From Maricaulis virginensis (GTDB taxonomy: Bacteria > Pseudomonadota > Alphaproteobacteria > Caulobacterales > Maricaulaceae): DNA of 64,000 nt. Under the pieces are notes generated by a model that did not search any database, had not been told where the DNA came from, and saw only the letters and a list, made by a program, of their open reading frames with translations. Made by a program: the position numbers and the translations under genes. The stretch lies in assembly GCF_027922185.1 (NCBI RefSeq), contig NZ_BSFE01000006.1:62001-126000 (forward strand), in the 5' to 3' direction. Shown piece by piece: positions 52,595 through 61,396 of this stretch (positions are counted from its first letter, which is position 1; every line of letters starts with the position of its first letter).

Positions 52595-53365
52595 CTATTC
52601 GCGGCTGCCCAGCAGCGAGAGGATGATCTGGAACATGTTGATGAAGGCGATGTAGAGGTTCAGCGCGCCCATATTGGTGAGCACGGCCATCGAGCGCTGG
52701 TCGCCCGCCACCTGGTAGTACATCACTTTCAGGCTCTGGGTCTGCCAGGCCGTCACGCCCGCCATCAGCAGCAGCACGCCGAACTGCAGCAGCAGTTCCA
52801 GGCCGGCCGAGTGGAAGAAGAAGGCGTTCAGCACACCCAGGATGATCGCGCCGATCATGCCCATGAACAGGAAGGAGTGGATCGGCTGCAGGTTGATCTT
52901 GGTCGTGTAGCCGAACACCGACAGGCCCAGGAAGGCACCGGCAGTGATGGTGAAGGCCTGCACGATGGTCGCCCAGCTGATCGCCAGCGTCCGGCCGCCC
53001 GACGTGGTGATGCCGTCCGGCGCAGCGCCGCCCGCCATCACGACCCAGATGCTCAGACCGGTACCGATCAGGGCGACGATCGCCCAGTAGAGCAGGGCCG
53101 AACCGGTCGGCGAGGGATTGCGCATGAAGAACATCGAGCCGAACAGCAGGGCCAGCGGACCCCATTGCACGACAAAGAGCAGCGGCGTGCCGTAGACCAG
53201 CGCCGTCAGCGGCGCGACGGTACCGACCGCATAGGCCAGGGCGGCCGAGATCAGCAGGCCCAGGCCCATCTTGTTGTAGACGCCGAGCATGAATTTGCGC
53301 AGGCCGGCATCCCGCGACATGTCCATCGACTGGGCGCCGGAATAGGTGCGGGAAAAGTCGTTCAT
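52595..53365 (-). CDS. BAX inhibitor-1/YccA-family membrane protein
   Basis: 256 residues, seven membrane helices. The segment SLFGYTTKINLQP and the C-terminal LYIAFINMFQIILSLLG match the BAX inhibitor-1/YccA family. In E. coli YccA interacts with the FtsH protease; other members are pH-sensitive calcium leak channels. Which applies here is not known. The N-terminus is polar, beginning MNDFSRTYSG. Confidence 0.92.
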   Translation of the reverse strand: MNDFSRTYSGAQSMDMSRDAGLRKFMLGVYNKMGLGLLISAALAYAVGTVAPLTALVYGTPLLFVVQWGPLALLFGSMFFMRNPSPTGSALLYWAIVALIGTGLSIWVVMAGGAAPDGITTSGGRTLAISWATIVQAFTITAGAFLGLSVFGYTTKINLQPIHSFLFMGMIGAIILGVLNAFFFHSAGLELLLQFGVLLLMAGVTAWQTQSLKVMYYQVAGDQRSMAVLTNMGALNLYIAFINMFQIILSLLGSRE

Positions 53366-53580
53366 CGTTACGTCTCTCTCGTAGTCAGGGCGTGCGGAAA
53401 CACGCCGCGCGCCGACAGGGCGCTTTGTCCTGCAATATCGGGGCGACCGGGCAAAATGGCAAGGCGGGACGCGGTGGGGGTCGCGTCCCCCCTGTCAGAA
53501 GCTGACACCTCCCGGGCGCCATTGCCGAGCCGGTACGAATTGTCCTAGGCACTTGAGAGCCCGTTGCGGAGTCCCGGTCC

Positions 53581-54120
53581 ATGTCCCTGCGCCTGTTTGC
53601 CGCCCTGCCCGTGCCCGAGGAGATCGGGGCGGGGCTGGTGCGCCTGCAGAAGGGCGTGCCGGGCGCGCGCTGGCGGCCGGTGGAGAATTTCCACATCACG
53701 CTGCGGTTTTTCGGCGAGATCGACGAGCGCACGGCCGAGGACCTCGATGCCGAGCTGGCGAATATCCGGATGGACCCCTTCACCGTGCGGCTCAGGGGGG
53801 CGGGCTGGTTCGGCAAGGCGGATCCGCGCGCGCTCTGGCTGGGCGTCGAGGCCGGCGAGGCCGTTGCCACGCTGGCGGGCAAGTGCGAGCGGGCAGCGCG
53901 GCGCGCCGGTCTGAAGCCGGAGACGCGCAATTTCCACCCGCACATGACGATCGCCTATCTGCAGGGCACGCCGGTGGACAAGGCCAACCGCTTTACCCAG
54001 CGCGCCAGCGATCTGGAGACCGGGGCCTGGATGGCCACGCATTTCAGCCTCTATTCCAGCTGGATCACCCGCGGCGACGCCAATATCTACGAAGCCGAGG
54101 CCGACTATCCGCTGGCCTGA
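53581..54120 (+). CDS. thpR: RNA 2',3'-cyclic phosphodiesterase (ThpR, 2H family)
   Basis: 179 residues. Both catalytic histidine motifs are visible: HITL (H38) and HMTI (H121). The start MSLRLFAALPVPEE fits the 2'-5' RNA ligase/ThpR family, which opens 2',3'-cyclic phosphates in RNA. GGAGTC lies before the ATG. Its 3' end overlaps the convergent phosphatase gene by 16 bp. Confidence 0.93.
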   Translation: MSLRLFAALPVPEEIGAGLVRLQKGVPGARWRPVENFHITLRFFGEIDERTAEDLDAELANIRMDPFTVRLRGAGWFGKADPRALWLGVEAGEAVATLAGKCERAARRAGLKPETRNFHPHMTIAYLQGTPVDKANRFTQRASDLETGAWMATHFSLYSSWITRGDANIYEAEADYPLA

Positions 54121-54581
54121 CCGGGCTGTGCACGCAGGGCAGCAATCAGCCCGTCCACCCCGGCCTCGACCAGGTCGAGCACATCCTCGAACCCGGCATC
54201 TGTGCCGTAATAGGGGTCCGGAACGTCGTCCATCGCCACGCCCGGCGCCCAGTCCATCAGGCGGGAAATCCGGCCCGACACGCCCGGCGGCGCAAGACGG
54301 TGCAGATGGCTGTGATGGCCGCTGTCCATCGCCAGGATGTGATCGAAGCGCGTGAAATCGTCCGCGGTCAGGGCCCGCGCCGCGAGCCCGTCGAAACTGT
54401 AGCCGCGGGCGGCGGCCGCCGCCTGGCTGCGCGGGTCCGGCGGCTCGCCCTCATGCCAGCCGCTGGTACCGGCGGACTCGACGCGCCAGTCCAGCCCCAG
54501 CGCCTCGATCCGCGCCCGGGCCACCGCTTCCGCCGTCGGCGAACGGCAGATATTCCCGGTGCACACGAAGAGCAGACGCAT
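54105..54581 (-). CDS. Low-molecular-weight protein tyrosine phosphatase
   Basis: 158 residues. The P-loop VCTGNICRSPTAEA (C7, R13) and the general-acid motif DPYYG near residue 120 are intact. Such enzymes dephosphorylate tyrosines, often in exopolysaccharide regulation. The start overlaps the stop of the upstream histidine-phosphatase gene by one base (TGATG), so the two are coupled. Confidence 0.94.
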   Translation of the reverse strand: MRLLFVCTGNICRSPTAEAVARARIEALGLDWRVESAGTSGWHEGEPPDPRSQAAAAARGYSFDGLAARALTADDFTRFDHILAMDSGHHSHLHRLAPPGVSGRISRLMDWAPGVAMDDVPDPYYGTDAGFEDVLDLVEAGVDGLIAALRAQPGQASG

Positions 54582-55219
54582 CACTCGGCATCGACGCTGA
54601 AGGCGCCGGGCAGCACAGCGAGCTGCCAGCCACCGCCGGACTGATAAAGCCAGTAGATGTCGCCATAGGCGGTTTCCGGCAGGCGGCCCTCTGCGCAGCC
54701 CGCAGCTTCGGCGGCGGCAGTGCCGGCAAACTCGGCCAGCCACAGGCAGGAGGTGTTGGAATGCTCGCCGGCGAGCGTCCAGCGGGCCTCGCCGTCGCGC
54801 GCCTCGGCAAAGGCCGCGGAACGCTGGCGTTCGATCGTGGCGCCCGGCGTGCAGTCGGCGGCATAGCCGTCAACGGCCTGGTGCGCGACCACCTCGGCAT
54901 GTCCGGCCGCCGCCGTCAGCCGGGTGCGGCAGGCAGCGCTTGCATAGGCCCGGTCGACCGGCGCCTCGCCGAGCAGGCCGGACAGCCGCGCCACCATCGC
55001 CTCGCCCGTCTCGCTGAGCGGACATTCCATACCATTGCAGTCCGGCGAGATCTTGTAGGCGTGCCGCACCACCAGGATGTGGCGGCCGGACGCGGCGATA
55101 TCGGCCTGCAGGTCCGCCGGTGCCAGCTCCAGCAGGGCCGGGCGGTCGAAGTCCGCCGCTGCGGCGCCGTCCAGGCCGGCCGCCGTGAGCACAAGTGCGG
55201 AAAGATAAGTCGCGATCAT
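54581..55219 (-). CDS. Exported histidine-phosphatase-fold protein
   Basis: 212 residues. A signal peptide (about 1-21) is followed by VVRHAYK (R52, H53), the phosphoglycerate-mutase/histidine-phosphatase motif with Ala in place of the usual Gly, and by GEHSNTSCLW, the second catalytic His region. It should act on a phospho-substrate in the periplasm. GGGGAGG precedes the ATG. It is translated with the downstream tyrosine phosphatase. Confidence 0.82.
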   Translation of the reverse strand: MIATYLSALVLTAAGLDGAAAADFDRPALLELAPADLQADIAASGRHILVVRHAYKISPDCNGMECPLSETGEAMVARLSGLLGEAPVDRAYASAACRTRLTAAAGHAEVVAHQAVDGYAADCTPGATIERQRSAAFAEARDGEARWTLAGEHSNTSCLWLAEFAGTAAAEAAGCAEGRLPETAYGDIYWLYQSGGGWQLAVLPGAFSVDAE

Positions 55220-55328
55220 GATGAGCCTCCCCTTAGAGTGTGGCGAGACTAGCCGCGGCAGCCCGGCTGGCAAATTACCCTTCCATGAGGAAGCGGACAG
55301 ATTGCGGTCCCCGCACGCCGCCAGGGGC

Positions 55329-56465
55329 TCAGACGTCTACCGAATCCGGCTCGATCTGCACGACAATGCAGGCGCGCGCCTGCGTGCCGGCGCCCGGCGT
55401 GCTGTCGAAGACCAGCTCGCCCTGCATCAGATCGACCAGGCGATGGCAGATCGACAGGCCGATCCCGCTGCCCGATCCGGTCCGCAGCGTGCGCGTCCCG
55501 GTCGCGAGGCCGAGCTCTTCCGGCGTCATGCCGATCCCGGTATCGGTGACGATGAAGGTCAGGCGCGCATGATCGGGATCGATGGGCTCGGCTTTCACAT
55601 CGACGGTGATCCGCCCTGCCGGCGTGAACTTGACGGCGTTGGACACCAGCTGGGTGAGGATCTGCTTGATCCGGCCGGGGTCGCCGATCATCGGCTGCTT
55701 GCCGTCGTCACCGCAGGCCGGGCCCAGTTCCAGGCCGCGCTCTGCCGCCAGCGGCGCAAACAGGCCGGTCACCGACCGGACCAGCTCGCACGGCTCGAAC
55801 ACCGTGCTGCGCAACTCCACCCTGCCGTTTTCCAGCTGCGACAGGTCCAGCACATCGCTGACCCGGTTCAGCGTCGCCTGGGCCGACTGTTCCAGCGTGG
55901 TCAGGAGACGGCGCTGTTCGGCATCCAGCTCGGTATTGGCCAAGAGGCTGGCCAGGCCGAGAATGCCGTTCAGCGGCGTCTGCAGCTCATGGCTCAGCCC
56001 CATGAGGAATTCCGATTTCGACTGGCGCAGGGCGCGCTGCATCTCGGCCTCGGTCTTGAGTTCCGCCTCCAGCGTGTCGCGCGAGGACAGCTCGACCTGC
56101 ATCCGGCTCGCCGAGCGCCGCATCCGCGACAGGAGCCGTCCCAGCCGGCGGATCAGCATGACAAAGCCGATCAGCATCAGGGCGACGGCCACGGCATCGG
56201 ACAGCGGACGGATGCGGTGTCCGGCAAGATCGACCCAGACGGCGAGCACATCCGGCGGCAGCACCAGCGGGCCGGCAATATGCAGGAGGGCATCGGCGAG
56301 ATAATAGGCCGCCCACAGCACGATACCGACGGACAGCACCTGCACGGCGCGCACCGCGCCGGCGAACTGGATCGACCGGGCATGCGTCCACAGATAGGCG
56401 GCCGCGACGGTTCCGGCCGCGACGAACAGCAGATCCAGCAATATCGTCAGCAGGGCCGAGTGCAT
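55329..56465 (-). CDS. Sensor histidine kinase, membrane-bound
   Basis: 378 residues with four to five N-terminal helices (about 5-110), a short linker, and a kinase core: GLSHELQTPLNGILG (phospho-His near 159), LVSNAVKFTP (N box), DTGIGM and GSGSGIGLSICHRLVD (G boxes). It has no receiver domain. No cognate response regulator gene is nearby, so it is an orphan kinase. The N-terminus resembles MASE-like sensors but not a named one. Confidence 0.92.
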   Translation of the reverse strand: MHSALLTILLDLLFVAAGTVAAAYLWTHARSIQFAGAVRAVQVLSVGIVLWAAYYLADALLHIAGPLVLPPDVLAVWVDLAGHRIRPLSDAVAVALMLIGFVMLIRRLGRLLSRMRRSASRMQVELSSRDTLEAELKTEAEMQRALRQSKSEFLMGLSHELQTPLNGILGLASLLANTELDAEQRRLLTTLEQSAQATLNRVSDVLDLSQLENGRVELRSTVFEPCELVRSVTGLFAPLAAERGLELGPACGDDGKQPMIGDPGRIKQILTQLVSNAVKFTPAGRITVDVKAEPIDPDHARLTFIVTDTGIGMTPEELGLATGTRTLRTGSGSGIGLSICHRLVDLMQGELVFDSTPGAGTQARACIVVQIEPDSVDV

Positions 56466-56670
56466 GTCTTCACCCGCCCCCGACCGGGGTACACATGGTC
56501 AAACGCCCGCTCTGCTCCATATCCGCCACCGGCCTCACCGCCGGCAGCCGGTAACCCTCGACCCGGGGTGGGGCGGTGTAAAGCGCCGCCCGGCGCAATG
56601 AATATTTCATTCATCGCAACGGAATGCGGCGATCGGGCGGCAGGGACAGGGAAATTGCGCTCCGCCCGGA

Positions 56671-57903
56671 TCAGTCGTTGCGGCCCAGACGGCGCTTGCG
56701 GCGGGCCATCAGCTGCAGGCGCAGCGCGTTGAGGCGGATGAAGCCCTCGGCATCCTTCTGGTCGTAGACATCGTCTTCCTCGAAGGTCACATGCGCCTCG
56801 GAATACAGCGTGTGGTCGGAGGAGCGGCCGACGACATTGGCCGAGCCCTTGTAGAGTTTCAGACGGACATCGCCCGTGACAAACTCCTGACTCTTGTCGA
56901 TCGCCGCCTGCAGCATTTCGCGCTCCGGGGAGAACCAGAAGCCTTCATACAGCAGCTTGGCGTATTTCGGCATCAGCTCGTCCTTGAGGTGCGCGGCACC
57001 GCGGTCGAGGGTGAGCTGTTCGATGCCGCGATGGGCCGCCATCAGGATGGTGCCGCCCGGCGTCTCGTAGATGCCGCGCGACTTCATGCCGACGAAGCGG
57101 TTCTCCACCAGATCGAGACGGCCGATCCCGTGCTTGCGGCCCAGCTCGTTCAGTTCTGTCAGGAGCATGGCAGGGGACAGCGCCTTGCCGTTCACCGCCG
57201 TCGCGTCGCCGCGTTCGAAGCTGATCGTGACATATTCCGGCGTGTCCGGCGCATCGACCGGGTCGACCGTGCGCTGGAAGACGATGTCCGAGGCTTCCTC
57301 GGCCGGATTTTCCAGCACCTTGCCCTCCGACGAGGTGTGCCAGAGATTGGCATCGACCGAGAAGGGCGCCTCGCCGCGCTTGTCCTTGGCCACCTGGATG
57401 CCGTGCTGTTCGGCATAGGCGATCAGCTTGGTGCGCGAATTGAGATCCCATTCCCGCCAGGGCGCGATCACGCGCAGGTCCGGGTCCAGCGCATAGACGC
57501 CCAGCTCGAACCGCACCTGGTCATTGCCCTTGCCGGTCGCGCCGTGCGCCACGGCGTCGGCGCCGGTTTCGTGGGCAATCTCCACCAGACGCTTGGAGAT
57601 CAGCGGCCGGGCGATCGAGGTGCCCAGCAGGTAAAGACCCTCATAGACCGCATTGGCGCGCACCATCGGGAAAACGAAGTCGCGCACGAATTCCTCGCGC
57701 AGATCCTCGATGAAAATGTCCTTCACGCCGGCCGCTTCGGCCTTCTTGCGCGCCGGTTCCAGCTCCTCGCCCTGGCCCAGATCGGCCGTGAAGGTCACGA
57801 CTTCCGCGCCATACTGATCCTGGAGCCATTTCAGGATCACCGACGTGTCGAGACCGCCGGAATAGGCAAGAACAACCTTTTTCACAGGCTTTTTGGCAGG
57901 CAT
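56671..57903 (-). CDS. argG: Argininosuccinate synthase
   Basis: 410 residues, full length for the family. The PP-loop motif AYSGGLDTSVILKWL is near residue 12, and ATGKGNDQVRFE and YVTISFERG are conserved elements. It joins citrulline and aspartate using ATP in arginine synthesis. AAGGAAA lies about 9 bases before the ATG at 57903. No other arg genes lie in the window. Confidence 0.96.
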   Translation of the reverse strand: MPAKKPVKKVVLAYSGGLDTSVILKWLQDQYGAEVVTFTADLGQGEELEPARKKAEAAGVKDIFIEDLREEFVRDFVFPMVRANAVYEGLYLLGTSIARPLISKRLVEIAHETGADAVAHGATGKGNDQVRFELGVYALDPDLRVIAPWREWDLNSRTKLIAYAEQHGIQVAKDKRGEAPFSVDANLWHTSSEGKVLENPAEEASDIVFQRTVDPVDAPDTPEYVTISFERGDATAVNGKALSPAMLLTELNELGRKHGIGRLDLVENRFVGMKSRGIYETPGGTILMAAHRGIEQLTLDRGAAHLKDELMPKYAKLLYEGFWFSPEREMLQAAIDKSQEFVTGDVRLKLYKGSANVVGRSSDHTLYSEAHVTFEEDDVYDQKDAEGFIRLNALRLQLMARRKRRLGRND

Positions 57904-58013
57904 GGCGCATTTCCTTTTCGTCTGCCGTTCGCCTACCGCCAAGCCCGTGCGCACGCAAGGGGAATGAGCGGGTGCACAGGTTTGGCACTGCAAACACCGC
58001 CTTCTCCACCACA

Positions 58014-58070
58014 TTTTTCCCGGCCACCCGCTTCCGCGGGCGCAGGCTTCCGCCCGGCGAAGGCCGGGTA
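58014..58070. repeat. Family C repeat fragment
   Basis: The first about 57 bases of the C element (TTTTCCCGGCCACCCGC, TTCCGCGGGCGCAGGCTTCC, CGGCGAAGGCCGGG) match the left half of the complete copy at 59000-59149. The right half is absent. It lies in the 333-bp gap between argG and the low-GC pocket. Confidence 0.7.
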
Positions 58071-58110
58071 GCCGCCATCTCGCACTTGGCCGCAAACACC
58101 CGCCCCAACC

Positions 58111-58153
58111 CCTTCTCCCCGGGGAGAAGGTGCCCGAAGGGCGGATGAGGGGG
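58111..58153. repeat. Family A-like half element
   Basis: CCTTCTCC-CCGG-GGAGAAGG (58111-58130) forms a hairpin followed by TGCCCGAAGGGCGGATGAGGGG, the kind of arm seen at the ends of the family A copies. Only one arm is present. Confidence 0.6.
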
Positions 58154-58236
58154 AAAGCCCGTTGGTAGCTACAATACTGCTCTATGAGGCCATCCATACC
58201 GGCGGAGTTGATGTATGAAATACCGGTGCGATTGGC

Positions 58237-58521
58237 TTAGTTAAGAAAGCGAATTGCTTCTGCCAGTTTTAAGTCCATGTGTGCGCGAGCCTTCGGGCAA
58301 CCGCCGCGATCATTTCGAAAAGTGCTTGTGTATATATCACACGCCTCGATCGCCGCGATGCACCGGTCCCGCAGCTCTGGGCTGTACATCAATGTCTCAG
58401 CGATATGCCGTGCTCTTTTTCGGGCGCTGAGATACGCGTCATGATCATCGGCATACTCAGACCCAGAGTCGATTTGCCACATGAATGAGTAGTTGGCCCA
58501 GATAGATATTTCGGCCAGCAC
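58237..58521 (-). CDS. Orphan protein in a low-GC pocket
   Basis: 94 residues if the GTG at 58521 is the start (GAGAG about 9 bases upstream); the frame continues open to 58581. The sequence is mostly helical and charged (ARKRARHIAETLMYSPELRDRCIAAIEACDIY) with no membrane helix. Codon use is much richer in A/T than the neighbours. No family recognised. It follows the next gene on the same strand. Confidence 0.55.
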   Translation of the reverse strand: MLAEISIWANYSFMWQIDSGSEYADDHDAYLSARKRARHIAETLMYSPELRDRCIAAIEACDIYTSTFRNDRGGCPKARAHMDLKLAEAIRFLN

Positions 58522-58581
58522 CTTAACTAGCTCTCGACGACTTTTTGCCTGATCCTTCGCGATACTTTTGCGGATCAGGAA

Positions 58582-58878
58582 TTAGGGCTTGCCTAGCTCG
58601 TCAGCTAATGCTTCGCGATCCTTGTATTCCTCAGCCCAAATAGAGAATGGAGCGAAAATGAAAAGCCTTAAGCAAATAACGCCCAATGCGGCGGAAGCAG
58701 CCCACAATCCAATGGCTTCCGGCATGCCTTCAGGCATGGAGTCGCCGCGTAGGTAGTATGAAAGAGGGATTCCAGCTGACAACAGGATTGATATTGCGTC
58801 TGTGACGCGAACGGTCGGCTGGAACGTCCGCACCATCAATTTCACGAAGTATCGACTCGCATCCCCAGTCATGCTCAC
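58582..58878 (-). CDS. Orphan membrane protein in a low-GC pocket
   Basis: 98 residues with GTG (58876-58878) or ATG (58870-58872) start. Two hydrophobic helices (about 24-42 and 55-77) flank a short polar stretch; the tail is acidic/basic. It is separated from the next gene by only the stop codon and about 60 bp. A/T-rich third codon positions suggest recent acquisition. No family recognised. Confidence 0.55.
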   Translation of the reverse strand: MSMTGDASRYFVKLMVRTFQPTVRVTDAISILLSAGIPLSYYLRGDSMPEGMPEAIGLWAASAALGVICLRLFIFAPFSIWAEEYKDREALADELGKP

Positions 58879-58999
58879 ACAGTGACATTGCTACAAAGTT
58901 CTGTGGAGTCTTTATCCCTGCTCGTCCGCTCTCGCTTGAGAGAAGGCGGAAACCGGTGCCTGGAGCTGCGCCCATCGCCTCTGAAACTCCAACCCACGC

Positions 59000-59149
59000 T
59001 TTTCCCGGCCACCCGCTTCCGCGGGCGCAGGCTTCCACCCGGCGAAGGCCGGGCAAAGCGCCGGGACCGACGGGAAACGCATCGCTTGAGATGATCTTCG
59101 GTCGGTCCCGGATCTGCAGCCCGCCTTCGCGGGCCTTCGTCCGGGAAAA
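59000..59149. repeat. Family C repeat (complete copy)
   Basis: Ends are TTTTCCCGG (59000-59008) and CCGGGAAAA (59141-59149). Inside are CGCTTCCGCGGGCGCAGG, CGGCGAAGGCCGGGCAAAG, CGGGACCGACGGG, CATCGCTTGAGATGAT and CCCGGATCTGCAGCC blocks. The same order of blocks recurs at 62268-62396. It is immediately followed by family D. Confidence 0.85.
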
Positions 59150-59191
59150 ATCGAGAGAGGCGAAAAGAAAACGCAAACGCCGCAACAAACA

Positions 59192-59341
59192 CCGTCACCC
59201 TGACGAAGGTCAGGGCCCAGTTCGTAAAGCCGGGTGATCGCGGTCTCGCATCTATCCCACATGATGGCTCGACACGATTTGAGCCCCTAAAGCCCAAATC
59301 TCCCTCTATGAGCTGGGTCCTGACCTTCGTCAGGATGACGG
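59192..59341. repeat. Family D repeat (copy 1)
   Basis: Inverted ends: CCGTCACCCTGACGAAGG (59192-...) and CCTTCGTCAGGATGACGG (ending 59341), continuing inward to GTCAGGGCCCAG and its inverse CTGGGTCCTGAC. The arms contain the CTGACGAAGGTCAG hairpin core. It lies 82 bp before the glutaminase start and directly after family C. Confidence 0.85.
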
Positions 59342-59422
59342 CGAGTGAGGCAGCACAGAGCGAAATCGGACAAACCGCCGCCCCCGCTTGGACACACACG
59401 CAATCCGCGTCATGCTCGCCGC

Positions 59423-60700
59423 ATGAACCGGTCCGGACTGTCCCGATTTTCCCGTTTTCGCGGGCGCCGTGCGCGCTTCGAGCATGATCGCAGCGACCGG
59501 GCGGCGCAGGATGAGCGGCTGCGTGCGCTGTGCCGGACGGCGAAACAGGCCGGTATCGGCACGACACAGGCGCTGGCGGAAAGACTGTCGCGTGACGGCG
59601 TGGACCTCGACATTCCGCGCCTTGCCGGTCTGAAAGCAGCTCTGGACGGGGAGGCCCGTCCGCTGAAGCCCGACGTGTTCGAAGCCGGCGCGGAAATTCC
59701 GGCGGACGCACTGCGCCTGGTGGAGCGGGCGCTGGACGGCCAGCTGGCCATTGCCGGTTTCGCGGGATTTTCCGGCCGTATCGCCAATCTGTTCGACTAT
59801 GCCCGCGAGAACCGCGCCGGCACGGTGGCCCGCTATATCCCCGAGCTCGCCCGCCAGGACCCGGACCAGTTCGGCCTGGCCGTGTGCAGCCTGGACGGAC
59901 AGCGTCTCGCCCTGGGCGATGCAGAGCAGGCCTTCTGCCTGCAATCGGTGGTGAAACCGCTGAACTATGCCCTCGCCCTGGCGCTGAACGGCGAGAACCA
60001 GGTGCACCGCCATGTCGGACGCGAGCCTTCGGGCCGCCGCTTCAACGAGCTGGCGCTGGACCCGGACAACCGGCCGCACAATCCGATGATCAATTCCGGC
60101 GCCATCATGTGCGCCGCCATGATCCGCCCCTCGCGCCCCCTTGCCGACCGGCTCGACCTGGTGCAGCGCTTCGTGGCTTCGGCGGCGGGCGGCGCGGCGT
60201 GCGGTTTTGACGAAGCGGTCTACCGGTCCGAACGCCAGACAGCAGCGCGCAATCTCTCCCTGGTCAAGCTGATGGACGAGCATGACGCCTTTCCCGAAGG
60301 CACCGATACCGGGGCCGCCCTCGATCTTTATTTGCGCACCTGTTCGCTGACGCTGGACTGTCAGGGCCTGTCAGTGGGCGCCGCGATGCTGGCCAATGGC
60401 GGGGTGTGTCCGCTCACCGGCCACCGGGTGATCGACCCGCGCATCGTGCGCAACACACTGTCATTGATGCTGACATGCGGCATGTACGACTATTCCGGCG
60501 AATACGCCTTCTCGGTCGGCCTGCCCGCCAAGTCCGGTGTGTCCGGCGGTCTGATGATCGTCATACCGGGTATCGCCGGTATCGCACTGTTCTCGCCGCG
60601 GCTCGACCGGCAGGGCAATTGCGTGCGCGGTATCGAGTTTTCCCGGCGGCTGATCGAGGACTACCCGTTCCACATCTTCGCCGGCGTTGCCACGGACTGA
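59423..60700 (+). CDS. glsA: Glutaminase, animal (GLS) type with N-terminal extension
   Basis: 425 residues. The active-site pair S175/K178 is in FCLQSVVKPL; EPSGRRFN, HNPMINSGAI, AKSGVSGG and MYDYSGEYAF are glutaminase motifs. Together with VARYIPELA and HRHVGREPSG they read like the animal kidney-type enzyme rather than the E. coli YbaS/YneH type, and a domain of about 100 residues precedes the catalytic part, as in animal GLS. It hydrolyses glutamine to glutamate and ammonia. No ribosome-binding site is apparent at the ATG 59423. Confidence 0.9.
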   Translation: MNRSGLSRFSRFRGRRARFEHDRSDRAAQDERLRALCRTAKQAGIGTTQALAERLSRDGVDLDIPRLAGLKAALDGEARPLKPDVFEAGAEIPADALRLVERALDGQLAIAGFAGFSGRIANLFDYARENRAGTVARYIPELARQDPDQFGLAVCSLDGQRLALGDAEQAFCLQSVVKPLNYALALALNGENQVHRHVGREPSGRRFNELALDPDNRPHNPMINSGAIMCAAMIRPSRPLADRLDLVQRFVASAAGGAACGFDEAVYRSERQTAARNLSLVKLMDEHDAFPEGTDTGAALDLYLRTCSLTLDCQGLSVGAAMLANGGVCPLTGHRVIDPRIVRNTLSLMLTCGMYDYSGEYAFSVGLPAKSGVSGGLMIVIPGIAGIALFSPRLDRQGNCVRGIEFSRRLIEDYPFHIFAGVATD

Positions 60701-60760
60701 CAACGCTCGCCAGAGCGGCGGGATGGCGTCATAGTGCCGGAAACCGGCCCGGAGTCCGCC

Positions 60761-61387
60761 ATGCTCGACCTCTCGCTTTTCCCGCTTTTCCTGGCCGCCG
60801 GCATCGCCCTGGCCCTGACACCGGGTCCCGACATGGCCTTCACCCTCGCCACCGCCGCCTCGCGCGGACCGCGCGCCGGTCTGGGCGCTGTCGCGGGCAT
60901 CTGCACCGGCGGTCTGGTGTGGACGATTGCCGCCGCCGGCGGGCTGGCGGCGCTGATCGCCGCCTCCGAACATGCCCTGACAGCCGTGCGCTATGCCGGG
61001 GCCGCCTATCTGATCTGGCTGGGCTGGAAAACATTCCGCAGCCTCGATGCGCCGATCGAGGCCGAGGGCGCCGGCAGCGCCGCGCGCGCCTTCCGCCGCG
61101 GCCTGGTGACCAATCTGCTCAATCCCAAGATCGGCCTCTTCTTCCTGGCGCTGCTGCCGCAATTCACCAATGCCGAACTGGGCCCGGTCTGGCTGCAGAT
61201 GCTGACGCTCGGCCTGGTCTTCTTCGCCATCGGCGGCGTCGTGCTGACCGTGATCGTGTTTGCCGCCGGCGCCGCCCAGCAGCAGCTGAAATCCTCGCGC
61301 ATTTCCCGCCGCGTGCTCAACGGCATCGCCGCCACCGCGTTCGGCGGGCTCGGTCTGCGCTTGATCTTTTCGGGCAATGCGACCTAG
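60761..61387 (+). CDS. LysE/RhtB-type amino-acid exporter
   Basis: 208 residues, six helices. The start FPLFLAAGIALALTPGPDMAF and the later NLLNPKIGLFFLALLPQF are the LysE/RhtB signatures. It exports amino acids or their derivatives. GGAG lies 6 bases before the ATG. It is 60 bp downstream of the glutaminase and 9 bp before pyrF. Confidence 0.93.
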   Translation: MLDLSLFPLFLAAGIALALTPGPDMAFTLATAASRGPRAGLGAVAGICTGGLVWTIAAAGGLAALIAASEHALTAVRYAGAAYLIWLGWKTFRSLDAPIEAEGAGSAARAFRRGLVTNLLNPKIGLFFLALLPQFTNAELGPVWLQMLTLGLVFFAIGGVVLTVIVFAAGAAQQQLKSSRISRRVLNGIAATAFGGLGLRLIFSGNAT

Positions 61388-61396
61388 AAAGCGCCC

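Noticed and set aside
58882..59237. Short open frames through the C/D repeat region
   Set aside because: They translate repeat hairpins into low-complexity Arg/Gly/Pro strings and have no ribosome-binding sites.
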